Shown in pieces: positions 28,660 to 38,203 of a stretch of 38,425 nucleotides of DNA. This DNA is from Lachnospiraceae bacterium. Its GTDB lineage: Bacteria > Bacillota > Clostridia > Lachnospirales > Lachnospiraceae. Position 1 is the stretch's first letter, and each line of letters begins with the position of its first letter. The notes beneath the pieces are model-generated. The model saw nothing but the letters and a program-made list of their open reading frames with translations. It did not search any database and had not been told where the DNA came from. A program made the position numbers and the translations under genes. Location of the stretch: assembly GCA_017480565.1 (NCBI GenBank), contig JAFVAL010000017.1, positions 1 through 38,425 of the forward strand. The letters are read 5' to 3'.

Positions 28660-31116
28660 TTAATCTTGATTCATTAGCTTACTCTGATCCTGCGCACCAA
28701 GCATTCTTGTAAGAACAGAGATGGTCTGCGATGCGTTGATCTCTAACTGCTCTCTCCTTAACTTTCCGCTCTTTAAGCCGTCAAGGATGCTCTTGACATC
28801 GCCCTTGGATCCCGGCATCACAAGGTTCTCACCGGCTGCAGCGATTCTCCACCCTTCCGGCACCGGATGCAGGGCATTCTTCGGCTTCGTGCCGCCGTTG
28901 ATGACCCAGTCGGTCATCAAAATGCCGTCGAATCCAAACTCATGACGCAGGATGTCGGTCAGGCCCTTGCGCTCCGATGTATGCACACCGTTTAACAGGT
29001 TGTAGGAACTCATCACGCTCGCGGGCTTTGCTTCACGCACACAGATCTCAAATCCACGCAGGTAGATCTCACGCATCGCACGCTCGCTCACATGGCTGTT
29101 ACTTGCGTAACGGTTGGTCTCCTGATTATTTGCACAGTAATGCTTGATCGTGACGCCGCGTCCCGGGTGAGACTGCACGCCCTTGGTGATCGCCGCTGCA
29201 AACAGACCGCTCATGATCGGATCCTCGGAGAAATATTCAAAGTTTCTGCCGCAGCGAATGCTTCTGTGAATGTTGAGTGCCGGTGCAAGCCAGAAGGTCA
29301 CGTTAAAACGCTCCATCTCATCGCCGACGAGATCGCCGCACGCATAGGCAAGATCCAGGTTAAAGCTCTGAGCAATCGCTGTACCGATCGGAATCGCATT
29401 GGCATACTGCTCATAGATCTTCGCACCCTTCTTGGGCTTCGGGGTCATCGCGTTCATCACCTTGACTACCACCGGGCCAAGCAAATCCGTGATACTCTCC
29501 GGGAACGGAACATCCAAAGACTGTGCCCCCTTCTTCGGATCTCTGAAGAATCTGGTCGCAAGGCGCAGTCCTGCAGGACCGTCGGACATCACAGCCGTAC
29601 CGATTCCCTTTCCCTTTAAGCCTGCCCAGGTCTCGCCCGCAGCTCCTGCCACGGTACTCGAACCATTGGCAATCGCAGCTACGGAAAGCCCACCGCCATC
29701 TTTAAAGCCGCCGCAGTTTAAGTACGCAAGCTCTTCCGCAGACATCTTCCTTACCATCGGCAGAATCTCGGTCTTCTCTTCGTAAGAAATGGTCTCGCTC
29801 GCGATCGCAGAAGCGTCCATCGTGACCACTGGAACGTCCGCAGGGACTTCACCCAGATCACGTGCCTCAGGTACCCACTCCGTCATCTTCGGATCCCCAC
29901 ACTTTGCCTGTACAAGGCGCGTCACAACATCTTCGGTCAGGCGCAGAACGCCGCAAACCTTCGTGTTTACGCTGTCATTTCCCAGACGGAGGATGTAGTC
30001 GCCTGCCTCCAGCACATAGCTGGTGTGCGTCTCGTCAAATGTACTCACATCCGACAGACGGAAGCATACCTCGACCTCGTCGATATCGCCAGGCTTCAGC
30101 TCTTTGGTCTTTGCAAATCCGCCGAGTGCCTGGTAAGCGGAAGGGATCTTCTTACCAGGGACAGAGACGTAAACCTGCACGACCTCGCGGCCCCAGAAGG
30201 TACCAGTGTTAGCCACCGTAGCTTTCACTTTCACATACTCACCATCGACACTGACTTCGCCAGCCTTCGTCTCAAAGGTCGTATAGCCAAGGCCGTAGCC
30301 GAACGGATATCTCGCCTTCTTGCCGATCGTATCAAAATACCGGTAACCGACATAGATACCCTCGCGGTACCAGGTCTCATTTTCATCGCCGAAATCGCCC
30401 TCGGCGCAGTAGTCTTCCCATGCTGCCCAGGTCGTTGCAAGCTTGCCGGACGGGTAGGCTTTGCCGGAGACCAGATCCGCAAGGATCGTGCCGGTCTGCG
30501 AGCCAAGCTGGGAAAGCACCAGGATATTCTCGACCGCTTCAACCTCAGTTAAATCCACCGGGCCGCCTACATTTAACACCAGAAGGAACTTCTCATACTT
30601 CTCCTGCAGTGCAAGGATATCGCGCTTCTCTGTCTCGGAAAGCAGGATGTCGCCGCGCACCGGCTTTCTGTCACTGCCTTCACCGGAAATGCGTGCCACC
30701 ACATAGATGGCCACATCGCCCTTTCCGTTAAGCGCAAGCTCATACTCTGGCTCAGGCTCCACGGCACCCATACCGATCAATGGTGCAGGAACGTGGCGCT
30801 TCTTCGCCTCTGCCTGGATGCCCTTGAGAAACTCCTTGTGATTCTCCACACGAATCGCATCGTAGGCGTCAAGCCATTCTGTGGTTGTCAGGGTAAATCC
30901 CGCGGCCTTCAGGCCCTCTTCAATGCTCACGCGAGAGCGCACATTGACCTCGCCGGATCCGGTGCCTCCCATGATCGTGTGTCTCGCACCATTGCCGTAG
31001 AGTGCAATGTCACATCTGCCTGCGAGCGGAAAATCTCCGTTGGACTTTAACAAAACCGTGCATTCCGGCGCGAGGCGTCTGACCTTGCGCAAATGGTCTT
31101 TTTCGTACTCGTACAT
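28660..31116 (-). CDS. Glycoside hydrolase family 3 beta-glycosidase, domain-swapped
   Basis: 818-residue GH3 enzyme without a signal peptide, so intracellular. The domain order is reversed from the common one. The GH3 C-terminal-type domain comes first (residues 10-240, including PECTVLLKSNGDFPLAGRCDIALYGNGARHT). A fibronectin-like domain follows (about 290-390), then the catalytic TIM-barrel domain (about 480-800, with DGPAGLRL, GRNFEYFSEDPIMSGLFAAA and KHYCANNQE). Asp736 in GILMTDWVINGG is the likely nucleophile. Swapped GH3 enzymes are known in Ruminococcus and other gut Clostridia. Substrate is probably a beta-glucoside or N-acetylglucosaminide-type oligosaccharide, not determinable by eye. 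It lies in an operon with nagA and an acetyltransferase-like gene. Confidence 0.92.
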   Translation of the reverse strand: MYEYEKDHLRKVRRLAPECTVLLKSNGDFPLAGRCDIALYGNGARHTIMGGTGSGEVNVRSRVSIEEGLKAAGFTLTTTEWLDAYDAIRVENHKEFLKGIQAEAKKRHVPAPLIGMGAVEPEPEYELALNGKGDVAIYVVARISGEGSDRKPVRGDILLSETEKRDILALQEKYEKFLLVLNVGGPVDLTEVEAVENILVLSQLGSQTGTILADLVSGKAYPSGKLATTWAAWEDYCAEGDFGDENETWYREGIYVGYRYFDTIGKKARYPFGYGLGYTTFETKAGEVSVDGEYVKVKATVANTGTFWGREVVQVYVSVPGKKIPSAYQALGGFAKTKELKPGDIDEVEVCFRLSDVSTFDETHTSYVLEAGDYILRLGNDSVNTKVCGVLRLTEDVVTRLVQAKCGDPKMTEWVPEARDLGEVPADVPVVTMDASAIASETISYEEKTEILPMVRKMSAEELAYLNCGGFKDGGGLSVAAIANGSSTVAGAAGETWAGLKGKGIGTAVMSDGPAGLRLATRFFRDPKKGAQSLDVPFPESITDLLGPVVVKVMNAMTPKPKKGAKIYEQYANAIPIGTAIAQSFNLDLAYACGDLVGDEMERFNVTFWLAPALNIHRSIRCGRNFEYFSEDPIMSGLFAAAITKGVQSHPGRGVTIKHYCANNQETNRYASNSHVSERAMREIYLRGFEICVREAKPASVMSSYNLLNGVHTSERKGLTDILRHEFGFDGILMTDWVINGGTKPKNALHPVPEGWRIAAAGENLVMPGSKGDVKSILDGLKSGKLRREQLEINASQTISVLTRMLGAQDQSKLMNQD

Positions 31117-31132
31117 GCTATTCTCCTTTAAT

Positions 31133-32269
31133 TTAATCTAAGTTCTTGATGTAGCAGCGACGTCTCTTGTGGGGCGTCAGATTAAACATCTTCCACTGAT
31201 GGTGAACCTTCGTGTTGGTCTCAAGCTGCGGTCCGGTCTCTGCCTGGTGAATACCCATCTTGATGCAGCCGCGCATCAAATGTTCCATCACGATACCATT
31301 GATCGCATGTCCCTGCAAGGAAGGATCGACCGCGATCAAAAACAGATCCAGCGCATCATTCTTATGCAACGCTTTTAGCACCGGAATCCAGCCGGTCGGG
31401 AAGAGCTTGCCGCGGTTTTTCTTCATCGCTTCCGCCATCGACGGTGCGCCGACACCGAACGCCACCAGATTATCATTTTCATCGACGACCAGGCAGCAGA
31501 AATCCGGATTGATCAGCGGGATAAACTTATCCGCATACTTCTCGATCTGCGCTTCATTTAACTCCACGACCCCGTAGAGCGGTGCGTAGGCCTTGTTAAC
31601 CATCTCAAAGACCTTGCGGATATACGGCTTATACTCACTTCTCTTTTTAAGCTCCACCTTGCGGTAACCGGTCTTTTTCATCACCGCATCCGCAATCTTC
31701 TTTAGCTTCAGGTAATTCGGATCATCCCAGCCGCCGATCGGAATCATGTGTTCGATCCAGTCGGTGTCCTTCTCATATCCCAGGTTTGCCAGATGCTCGT
31801 TGTAATACGGATCGTTGTAATACGTGATGAACATGCTGCGCTTATCAAAGCCTTCCACCAGCATGCCCTCGCGGTCCATATCACAAAAGCCCAGCGGTCC
31901 GTGCACCTGATTGCAGCCCTTTTCCTTTGCCCAGGCCTCCACAGTGTCAAAAAGCAGCTTCGACACCTCCGGATCATCAATGAAGTCTACTTGCGAGAAA
32001 CGCATCCGCTTGGTGCCCCATTTTTCATTGGCTGCGTGGCTTAAAATCGCACCGATTCGCCCCACGATCTCGCCATCACGGTAAGCTAAGAATGCCTTCG
32101 CCTCACAATAATCAAAGGCCGGATTCTTCTTCGGATCCCAGTCCGCCATGTCATCCCCGTAAAACGCCGGGACAAAGTTCGGATTATCCTTGTAAAGTAC
32201 GTTCGGATAATTCACAAACTTTCTGCGCTGCGCCCTGGTTTTGACCTCCACAATCTCAATGTTGCTCAT
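31133..32269 (-). CDS. GNAT-like N-acetyltransferase-fold protein
   Basis: 378-residue cytoplasmic protein. The N-terminal segment FVNYPNVLYKDNPNFVPAFYGDDMADWDPKKNPAFD, the strand FLAYRDGEIVGRIGAILSH and the segment GPLGFCDMDREGMLVEGFD are typical of a GNAT-fold family common in Clostridia and Bacteroidetes and often left as hypothetical. The C-terminal half has a second half-fold ending in HQAETGPQLETNTKVHHQWKMF. It probably binds acetyl- or acyl-CoA, but the substrate is unknown. It is 43 bp downstream of nagA and 16 bp upstream of the GH3 gene, so it may act on sugars or amino sugars, which is inference. Confidence 0.75.
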   Translation of the reverse strand: MSNIEIVEVKTRAQRRKFVNYPNVLYKDNPNFVPAFYGDDMADWDPKKNPAFDYCEAKAFLAYRDGEIVGRIGAILSHAANEKWGTKRMRFSQVDFIDDPEVSKLLFDTVEAWAKEKGCNQVHGPLGFCDMDREGMLVEGFDKRSMFITYYNDPYYNEHLANLGYEKDTDWIEHMIPIGGWDDPNYLKLKKIADAVMKKTGYRKVELKKRSEYKPYIRKVFEMVNKAYAPLYGVVELNEAQIEKYADKFIPLINPDFCCLVVDENDNLVAFGVGAPSMAEAMKKNRGKLFPTGWIPVLKALHKNDALDLFLIAVDPSLQGHAINGIVMEHLMRGCIKMGIHQAETGPQLETNTKVHHQWKMFNLTPHKRRRCYIKNLD

Positions 32270-32312
32270 CTCTATTGCCCTTCCTTATCATCATTTTTTA
32301 GATGGAGTTTTC

Positions 32313-33434
32313 TTAATTTTCAGCCGGGACGCGCACCCCGTCGATCCAGACTGCCTTCACATTCAGATCCTCATCAAGCAGAACCAGATCCGCACATTTG
32401 CCCGGCGCAATCTGACCGATATCGTCCCGCCTGATCGCCCTTGCCGGTGCTTTTGTCGCCGCGTACACGGCTCTTACGAGTGGCAAATGAACTACCTGGT
32501 GCGCATATCTGACCGCGTCCATCAGGTGAATCACCGAACCTGCTAACGTATCTTGATCCTTTAACTTTGCCACGTGGTCTTTTAAAACGATCTGCTGCCC
32601 GCCAAGCTCGTATTCTCCGTCCGGCATTCCCGCGCAGCGAAGCGAATCCGAGATCAGCACGGTCTCCCAGCCAAACATAGAAAACGCCAGCCGCACCATC
32701 GACGGATGCACGTGAAGGCCGTCGCAGATGATCTCCGCACTCGCACCTTCCTCCATCGCAGCCACGATCACACCGGGCGCTCGATGAAGCATCGGCGGCA
32801 TCGCGTTAAACAGATGCGTCACCTGCGTGGCTCCGGCCCAAAACGCCTGCCTGGCAGTCTCATAGTCCGCATTGGTATGTCCCAGAGAAATCGCACAGTG
32901 CCGGATCATTTCTTGCATCATCGGGATCGCCCCGGGAAGCTCCGGTGCGATCGTCATCTTCGCGATATTGTTCCCGGACGCACTGACCAGACTCGCAAAA
33001 AGATCGAGATCCGGGTTCGTGATATTCTCTGCCTTGTGCGCGCCGCGCTTTTCGTAGGAAATGAACGGGCCCTCCAGGTGAATGCCCGCCATCTTCGCCC
33101 CGGCAGGTGTTCTCTGATACTTACCGATCGACCGGATCGCCACAAGCAGTTCATCCTTTTTTAACGTCATCGTCGTCGGACACCAACTCGTCACCCCGGA
33201 AGCCGCGTAATATTCTCCCAGCTTTGTGAGGCCGTCTGGCACACCGTCCGACACATCAACGCCCACCGCACCGTGCGTGTGAATATCGATGAGCCCCGGA
33301 ATCAGATAACCGCCCTGTGCATCGATCTCACCGTCTGTGATGTCTGCCCCGGCGGAGCGGATCTTTGTGTCAAATTCCACCCCGCCGCGGACAAATTCTT
33401 TGCGAAGAAACACCTTCGCATTGTAAATCTTCAT
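32313..33434 (-). CDS. nagA: N-acetylglucosamine-6-phosphate deacetylase
   Basis: 373-residue metal-dependent amidohydrolase converting GlcNAc-6-phosphate to GlcN-6-phosphate plus acetate, in amino-sugar catabolism and cell-wall recycling. Motifs are LIDIHTHGAVGVDVSDG (metal HxH), LEGPFISYEKRGAHK (metal Glu), ISLGHTNADYETARQAF, THLFNAMPPMLHRAPG and the catalytic Asp in LISDSLRCAGMPDGEYELGG. Length is standard. No nagB or sugar transporter is adjacent. The ribosome binding site (GGGG) is only fair. Confidence 0.93.
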   Translation of the reverse strand: MKIYNAKVFLRKEFVRGGVEFDTKIRSAGADITDGEIDAQGGYLIPGLIDIHTHGAVGVDVSDGVPDGLTKLGEYYAASGVTSWCPTTMTLKKDELLVAIRSIGKYQRTPAGAKMAGIHLEGPFISYEKRGAHKAENITNPDLDLFASLVSASGNNIAKMTIAPELPGAIPMMQEMIRHCAISLGHTNADYETARQAFWAGATQVTHLFNAMPPMLHRAPGVIVAAMEEGASAEIICDGLHVHPSMVRLAFSMFGWETVLISDSLRCAGMPDGEYELGGQQIVLKDHVAKLKDQDTLAGSVIHLMDAVRYAHQVVHLPLVRAVYAATKAPARAIRRDDIGQIAPGKCADLVLLDEDLNVKAVWIDGVRVPAEN

Positions 33435-33470
33435 CTTTGCCCCAAACTTGCTCTAAAAAGAGCGTCCGTA

Positions 33471-36266
33471 TTATTTCTTCTTGTTCATCAAAATCTTTGC
33501 TTCACGCTTGATCACGTAAGGCAGAATCGCTTTGACCTTGCCTTCCTCACCGGTGAACATCCGCGTATTCTGCGGCATGTCTCTCTCCAGATGGATCGCG
33601 TCAAAGTTACAACGCGTCGTGCACAGACCGCAGCCAATACAACGATTTTCGTCCACCTTGGCGGCACCGCACTTTAAGCAACGGTTTGCCTCTGCCTTCA
33701 CCTGCTCTTCCGTGAGCGGCAGTCTCAGATCCTCAAATGTCTTCGCTGCCTCACCGGGCTTCATGCCGGGCACCTGGCGCTCTGCATTGTCATAGCTCCA
33801 GACACGGATGTCATCGCGATCCAACTCTACAAACTTTCTCAAATCTCTTGCCAGGGTCAGGCTCTGACCCGGATGGACGAATCTCTTGATCGAAACCATG
33901 CCCTCGCGTCCGTCGGCAATTGCATCGATCGCAAATCTTGCGCCGTGGAAAATGTCTCCGCCCACGAAGATGTCCGGCTCTGCGGTCTGCAGTGTCACCG
34001 CATCCGCGACAGCCGTTCCACCGGGACGAACCTCGACCTTGCTTCCCGCAAGCAGATCGCCCCAGACTGCTGCCTGGCCGATCGATAAGAGCACATGCTC
34101 GCAAGCGACCGTGATGGTCTCATTTTCATCATATTCCGGTGCAAAACGATGATTCTCATCGTAAACTCTGGTACATTTCTTTAACACGATGCCGCAAAGC
34201 TTGCCATCCTCGGAGAGGATCTCCTTCGGGCCCCAGCCATTGCCAATCGTGATGCCTTCCGCCTTCGCATCCGCGATCTCATCCTTTGCCGCAGGCATCT
34301 CGTTTAACTGCTCTAAGCAGTACATTTCGACAGTCTCCGCACCTGCTCTGAGGGCAGTTCTAGCAACATCCATCGCCACGTTGCCGCCGCCGATGACAAC
34401 GGTCTTACCGGAGAGAATCTTCTCCTGCTTTGCATTTGCCTCGCGCAGGAAATCCACGCCGGAAACCGCAAGCTCTTCACCCGGAATGTTTGCCGCACGG
34501 CCTGCCTGCAGACCGATCGCAACGAAGAATGCCTTGTAGCCCTGCGCACGCAGCTCATCCAAGGTAACATCCTTGCCAACCTCGACGCCGCAGCGAATCT
34601 CCGCACCCATCTTCTCGATCACATCGATCTCCGCACGGATCACATCACGCTCCAGACGGAAGGAAGGAATGCCGTAGCGCAGCATGCCGCCGGGCTCATT
34701 TTCCTTTTCGAAAATAGTCACAGGGTAGCCATTCAATCGCAAATAATACGCGGCAGACAGGCCCGCAGGACCTGCACCGATCACCGCAATCTTATACTCG
34801 TCGCCCCACTGCTTACCGATATCATTCATGCACTCCGGAATGTAACGGTTCTCCTCTTTAAGCTCCAGCGAGGCGATAAACTTCTTGATCTCATCGATGG
34901 CCACGGGCTGATCGATCGTGCCTCTCGTACAACGATCCTCACATCTGCGGTTGCAGATCGCACCGCAGACCGCCGGCAGCGGGTTATCCTGCTTGATCAG
35001 CTTTAACGCATCCAGATATCTGCCTTCCGCGGCCATCCGGATATATCCCTGCACCGCGAGGTGCGCCGGGCAGGCACTCTTACAAGGCGAGGTACCGGTC
35101 TCATAGGTGTTGATCTTCGCGTCGTCACGGAAGTTCTTATTCCACTTCGCAGGGCTCCACTTCACCGCATCCGGAAGCTCCATCATCGGATAGGTCACCG
35201 CCGTGCCATCCTTTAAGCACAGCTTCTGGCCAAGCTTCGCCGCGCCCACAGGACAGATCTCCACACACTTGCCGCAGGCCACACATTTGGCACGATCCAC
35301 ATGCGCACGGTAAGCCGACGCGGACATGTTCGGTGTGTTAAACAACTGCGAAGTACGCAGTGCATTACAGGTTGCGTTGTTGCAGTTACAGATACCTACG
35401 ATCTTATCCTCACCGTCAAGGTTCGTGATCTGGTGCACAAATCCCTTCTTCTCAGAGACCTCCAGCACCTCCATCACTTCTTCATACGTCGCATATCTCG
35501 CATCCTTGTGCGTCTCGACCAAAAACTCGGCCATATCGCCGACCGCGATGCAGTAATAATCTTCCACATTGCCGTCGCCCTCACCGCGGATTCTCTGCTG
35601 TCTGCGGCAGGAACAGACGTCTAAGCAATACTTATCATACTTTTTCAGCCAGTAAGAGAGTCTCTCCAGCGACACCGCCTTACCGCATGCGTCAATCGCC
35701 TTCTCCACCGGGATGACATGCATACCAAGGCCGCCGCCCCCGGGAGGAACCATGTGCGCCACCTTGCCGACCGGGACGCTCGACGCATAATGGAAGAACG
35801 TCGCAACCTCCGGATGCGCCTCCGTCACCTTGCTGCTCATCATCATATATTCGCCGGAACCGACGACAAACTTCGGCACAAAATACTGCTTCGACCGGTC
35901 CTTCGTCTCGCGGTCGAACTCCAGCAGACCGATCTCGCAAATGTGATCGACAATCGGCTGCACCTCTGCCACCGTCTTACCGTTGCGCTTTGCGATCTCT
36001 TCGATGCTTAGCTTCACCACTCTCTTTTTCTTAAACGAGAGCATGAGCTTGACCTCTTCCTTCGTCAGCAGCCTGTCAAGCAGCCAGAAATCCGGATCAT
36101 CATTTAAAATGTGCTCCGGCTTCATAAATGTGATGTCATCCGAGATCATGAACGCCAGCTTTCTCACAAGCTGTTCCTTTTCAGGATCCTCCACCACATA
36201 ATGCTCCGGCATGAAATCATTCTCGTTGAACGTATAATTCTTAAAGCGTTCCGGGATCTTTGCCAT
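33471..36266 (-). CDS. Large Fe-S flavoprotein oxidoreductase (GltD-like NADPH module with ferredoxin domains)
   Basis: 931-residue cytoplasmic oxidoreductase. The N-terminal 200 residues resemble a helix-turn-helix-like and regulatory region (EEIAKRNGKTVAEVQPIVDHI). Cys clusters follow near 214-220 and 293-300, then a 4Fe-4S ferredoxin motif (Cys328/331/334/338). A GltD-type Fe-S domain lies at about 395-446. The FAD-binding VIGAGPAGLSAAYYL (about 495-509) and the NAD(P)H-binding VVIGGGNVAMDVARTAL (about 623-639) follow. A C-terminal double cluster has Cys863/866 and Cys876/879/882/886. Such proteins move electrons between NADPH and ferredoxin-like carriers and may be bifurcating; the partner is not shown. 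It is 17 bp after fbp in a metabolic operon. GGAGG supports the start. Confidence 0.9.
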   Translation of the reverse strand: MAKIPERFKNYTFNENDFMPEHYVVEDPEKEQLVRKLAFMISDDITFMKPEHILNDDPDFWLLDRLLTKEEVKLMLSFKKKRVVKLSIEEIAKRNGKTVAEVQPIVDHICEIGLLEFDRETKDRSKQYFVPKFVVGSGEYMMMSSKVTEAHPEVATFFHYASSVPVGKVAHMVPPGGGGLGMHVIPVEKAIDACGKAVSLERLSYWLKKYDKYCLDVCSCRRQQRIRGEGDGNVEDYYCIAVGDMAEFLVETHKDARYATYEEVMEVLEVSEKKGFVHQITNLDGEDKIVGICNCNNATCNALRTSQLFNTPNMSASAYRAHVDRAKCVACGKCVEICPVGAAKLGQKLCLKDGTAVTYPMMELPDAVKWSPAKWNKNFRDDAKINTYETGTSPCKSACPAHLAVQGYIRMAAEGRYLDALKLIKQDNPLPAVCGAICNRRCEDRCTRGTIDQPVAIDEIKKFIASLELKEENRYIPECMNDIGKQWGDEYKIAVIGAGPAGLSAAYYLRLNGYPVTIFEKENEPGGMLRYGIPSFRLERDVIRAEIDVIEKMGAEIRCGVEVGKDVTLDELRAQGYKAFFVAIGLQAGRAANIPGEELAVSGVDFLREANAKQEKILSGKTVVIGGGNVAMDVARTALRAGAETVEMYCLEQLNEMPAAKDEIADAKAEGITIGNGWGPKEILSEDGKLCGIVLKKCTRVYDENHRFAPEYDENETITVACEHVLLSIGQAAVWGDLLAGSKVEVRPGGTAVADAVTLQTAEPDIFVGGDIFHGARFAIDAIADGREGMVSIKRFVHPGQSLTLARDLRKFVELDRDDIRVWSYDNAERQVPGMKPGEAAKTFEDLRLPLTEEQVKAEANRCLKCGAAKVDENRCIGCGLCTTRCNFDAIHLERDMPQNTRMFTGEEGKVKAILPYVIKREAKILMNKKK

Positions 36267-36283
36267 GATAAACCTCCAATCTC

Positions 36284-38203
36284 TTACAAGCCTTTGTTTT
36301 GCAGCATGATGTCACCGTTGCGGATCGCCGCAAGCAGTGCAATTAAATCCTCTCTACGTTCGCCCAAACGCTTGCCAAAATCCGTGTCCTTCACGTATTT
36401 GCGCTTGGGATAAGTACAAAATTCAAACGACTGGGAGTGAATGTCCCGGCCCGTCTCCTGTGCATCCTGAAGCGTCGTAAATGGCTGATGCGACATCAGC
36501 CTCATCCCGTGACTGTTCGAGATCAGCGTATATCCCGCGATCCCTGTCGTCTTCTGGTACGCCTTGCAGAACCCGCCGTCAATCACAATCAGCTTTCCAC
36601 CGGCCTTTAGAGGGCTCTCCCCGTGCGTCACACGGACCGGCGTATGCCCGTTGATGATGTGACCATCCTCGCCAGAAAGGCCAAACTCTTCCAGGATCTT
36701 TTGACAGATCTTCTCGTCATTGTAAAGCAGATAGTAGGCATTTCTCGGCTCTTCCCAGGCCTCTTTTTCGGGCACAAATGCTCTCGCAAATGTCGTAATC
36801 TTACGCCCGCACACCGGCGAATCCGACCCGCACCACAGGTACCACATAAAGTCTAACGCATACCGGTCACCCTTGTAATACGCACGTCTAGCGACCTGAT
36901 CGCAATAATCCATAAATGCCTTGCCGGACAGTCTCTCCCCGTTCAGGGTCTTCTCGTGGAACGACCCATCCTCATTCAGAGGAATGCACCCATGGAACAA
37001 CAGATTTCCGTTAAATGTCCGGTACATCCACCCGCGCCGGTACAAGAAATCAATATGCTCATGCAGACGATAACTGTGCCGGAACGCCTTCCGAAGACCC
37101 GCAAGCACCTCTTCCTCTTCCGGGGTTAGCGCATACGGATCCTCTTCGCTTACATTTTGCAAATGATCCGTATTGACCTGCCATTCCTTGCCTTCGATCT
37201 CAACCGTTTTCTTCTCGCGGTCGATCTTGTGAAGGAGTCTGCGCTCCTCCATATCAAACTCTGGATTTCGCGCGATCAGCTGTCCTTCCAGCTTAAACAT
37301 CATGACCGCCGCAGCCTGCGCCATCGCCTTATTTAACGGCAGCTCCGGATACAACTTCTCACACATCAGCGCCAGCGGACGCAGCGGAATCGCGTACCCG
37401 CGCTCCAAAATCGCGGTATTATCATATGCAAGGCAGTTGCGCACCACACCGGCAATACACACTTCACTGCCGGAAGCTGCGCCCATCCATAAGATGTCGT
37501 GATTCCCCCACTCGATATCCACCGAATGGTGATTCATCAAAATATCCATGATACTGTCGGCCCGATGACCCCGATCAAAGATATCTCCCACGACATGCAG
37601 CCGGTCCACCGCCAGGTTCTTAATCAGCTCCGCAAGCGCTGTGATCAGGTCGCCGCCGCTCTCCGTCGCAATCGTCGAATTGACAATCGCATCGTGATAC
37701 CGCCTGCGGTTGCCCTCCTGCTCACTCTCACCCTCATCGTTCTGATCATGCAGCAACTCATCCAACAAAAATGCCCAGTCCGCCGGCATCAGACGACGCA
37801 CCTTGTCTCTCGTATATTTGGAAGAAAGCATGCGCGCAAGCCGCACCAGATGATCCACCTGCTCCCGGTACCAGTCAGGCGTATCCGCCTCCTGCTTCTT
37901 CATTTGCCTAAGCACCGCATCCGGATAATAAATCAACGTACAAAGCGCATCCTCCTGCGCAGACGTTAATACATCCCCAAGCCACAGATGCACCTTCTCC
38001 CGGATCACGCCCGAGCAGTTGTTCATAATGTGGCAAAACGCCTCGTACTCCCCGTGAATATCGCTCATGAAATGCTCCGTGCCCTTGGGAAGACTTAAGT
38101 ATGCCCCGAGCCTTGAAATCTCCGTGCACAGCGCCTCATTCGTCGGAAACTGCTCTGAAAGCAGCCGCAGATATTTCATACGATCTTCAGAAACCTGTAT
38201 CAT
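36284..38203 (-). CDS. fbp: Class III fructose-1,6-bisphosphatase
   Basis: 639-residue Firmicutes-type fructose-1,6-bisphosphatase, a metallophosphatase catalysing the committed step of gluconeogenesis. The metal ligands of the calcineurin-like fold are visible: Asp48 and His50 (FMSDIHGEYEAF), the Asp of VGDIFDRG and the Asn-His of WGNHDILW. INGHTPVRVTHGESP and LIVIDGGFCKAYQ complete the active site. The length (about 640) is characteristic of the class III type. AGAGGTT 7 nt upstream supports the ATG at 38203. It is the first gene of a six-gene minus-strand operon. Confidence 0.96.
   Translation of the reverse strand: MIQVSEDRMKYLRLLSEQFPTNEALCTEISRLGAYLSLPKGTEHFMSDIHGEYEAFCHIMNNCSGVIREKVHLWLGDVLTSAQEDALCTLIYYPDAVLRQMKKQEADTPDWYREQVDHLVRLARMLSSKYTRDKVRRLMPADWAFLLDELLHDQNDEGESEQEGNRRRYHDAIVNSTIATESGGDLITALAELIKNLAVDRLHVVGDIFDRGHRADSIMDILMNHHSVDIEWGNHDILWMGAASGSEVCIAGVVRNCLAYDNTAILERGYAIPLRPLALMCEKLYPELPLNKAMAQAAAVMMFKLEGQLIARNPEFDMEERRLLHKIDREKKTVEIEGKEWQVNTDHLQNVSEEDPYALTPEEEEVLAGLRKAFRHSYRLHEHIDFLYRRGWMYRTFNGNLLFHGCIPLNEDGSFHEKTLNGERLSGKAFMDYCDQVARRAYYKGDRYALDFMWYLWCGSDSPVCGRKITTFARAFVPEKEAWEEPRNAYYLLYNDEKICQKILEEFGLSGEDGHIINGHTPVRVTHGESPLKAGGKLIVIDGGFCKAYQKTTGIAGYTLISNSHGMRLMSHQPFTTLQDAQETGRDIHSQSFEFCTYPKRKYVKDTDFGKRLGERREDLIALLAAIRNGDIMLQNKGL

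Noticed and set aside
33453-33466. GCTCT/AGAGC hairpin as a terminator between the large oxidoreductase and nagA
   Set aside because: Only five pairs with no T-tract after it on the transcribed strand; it is too weak.
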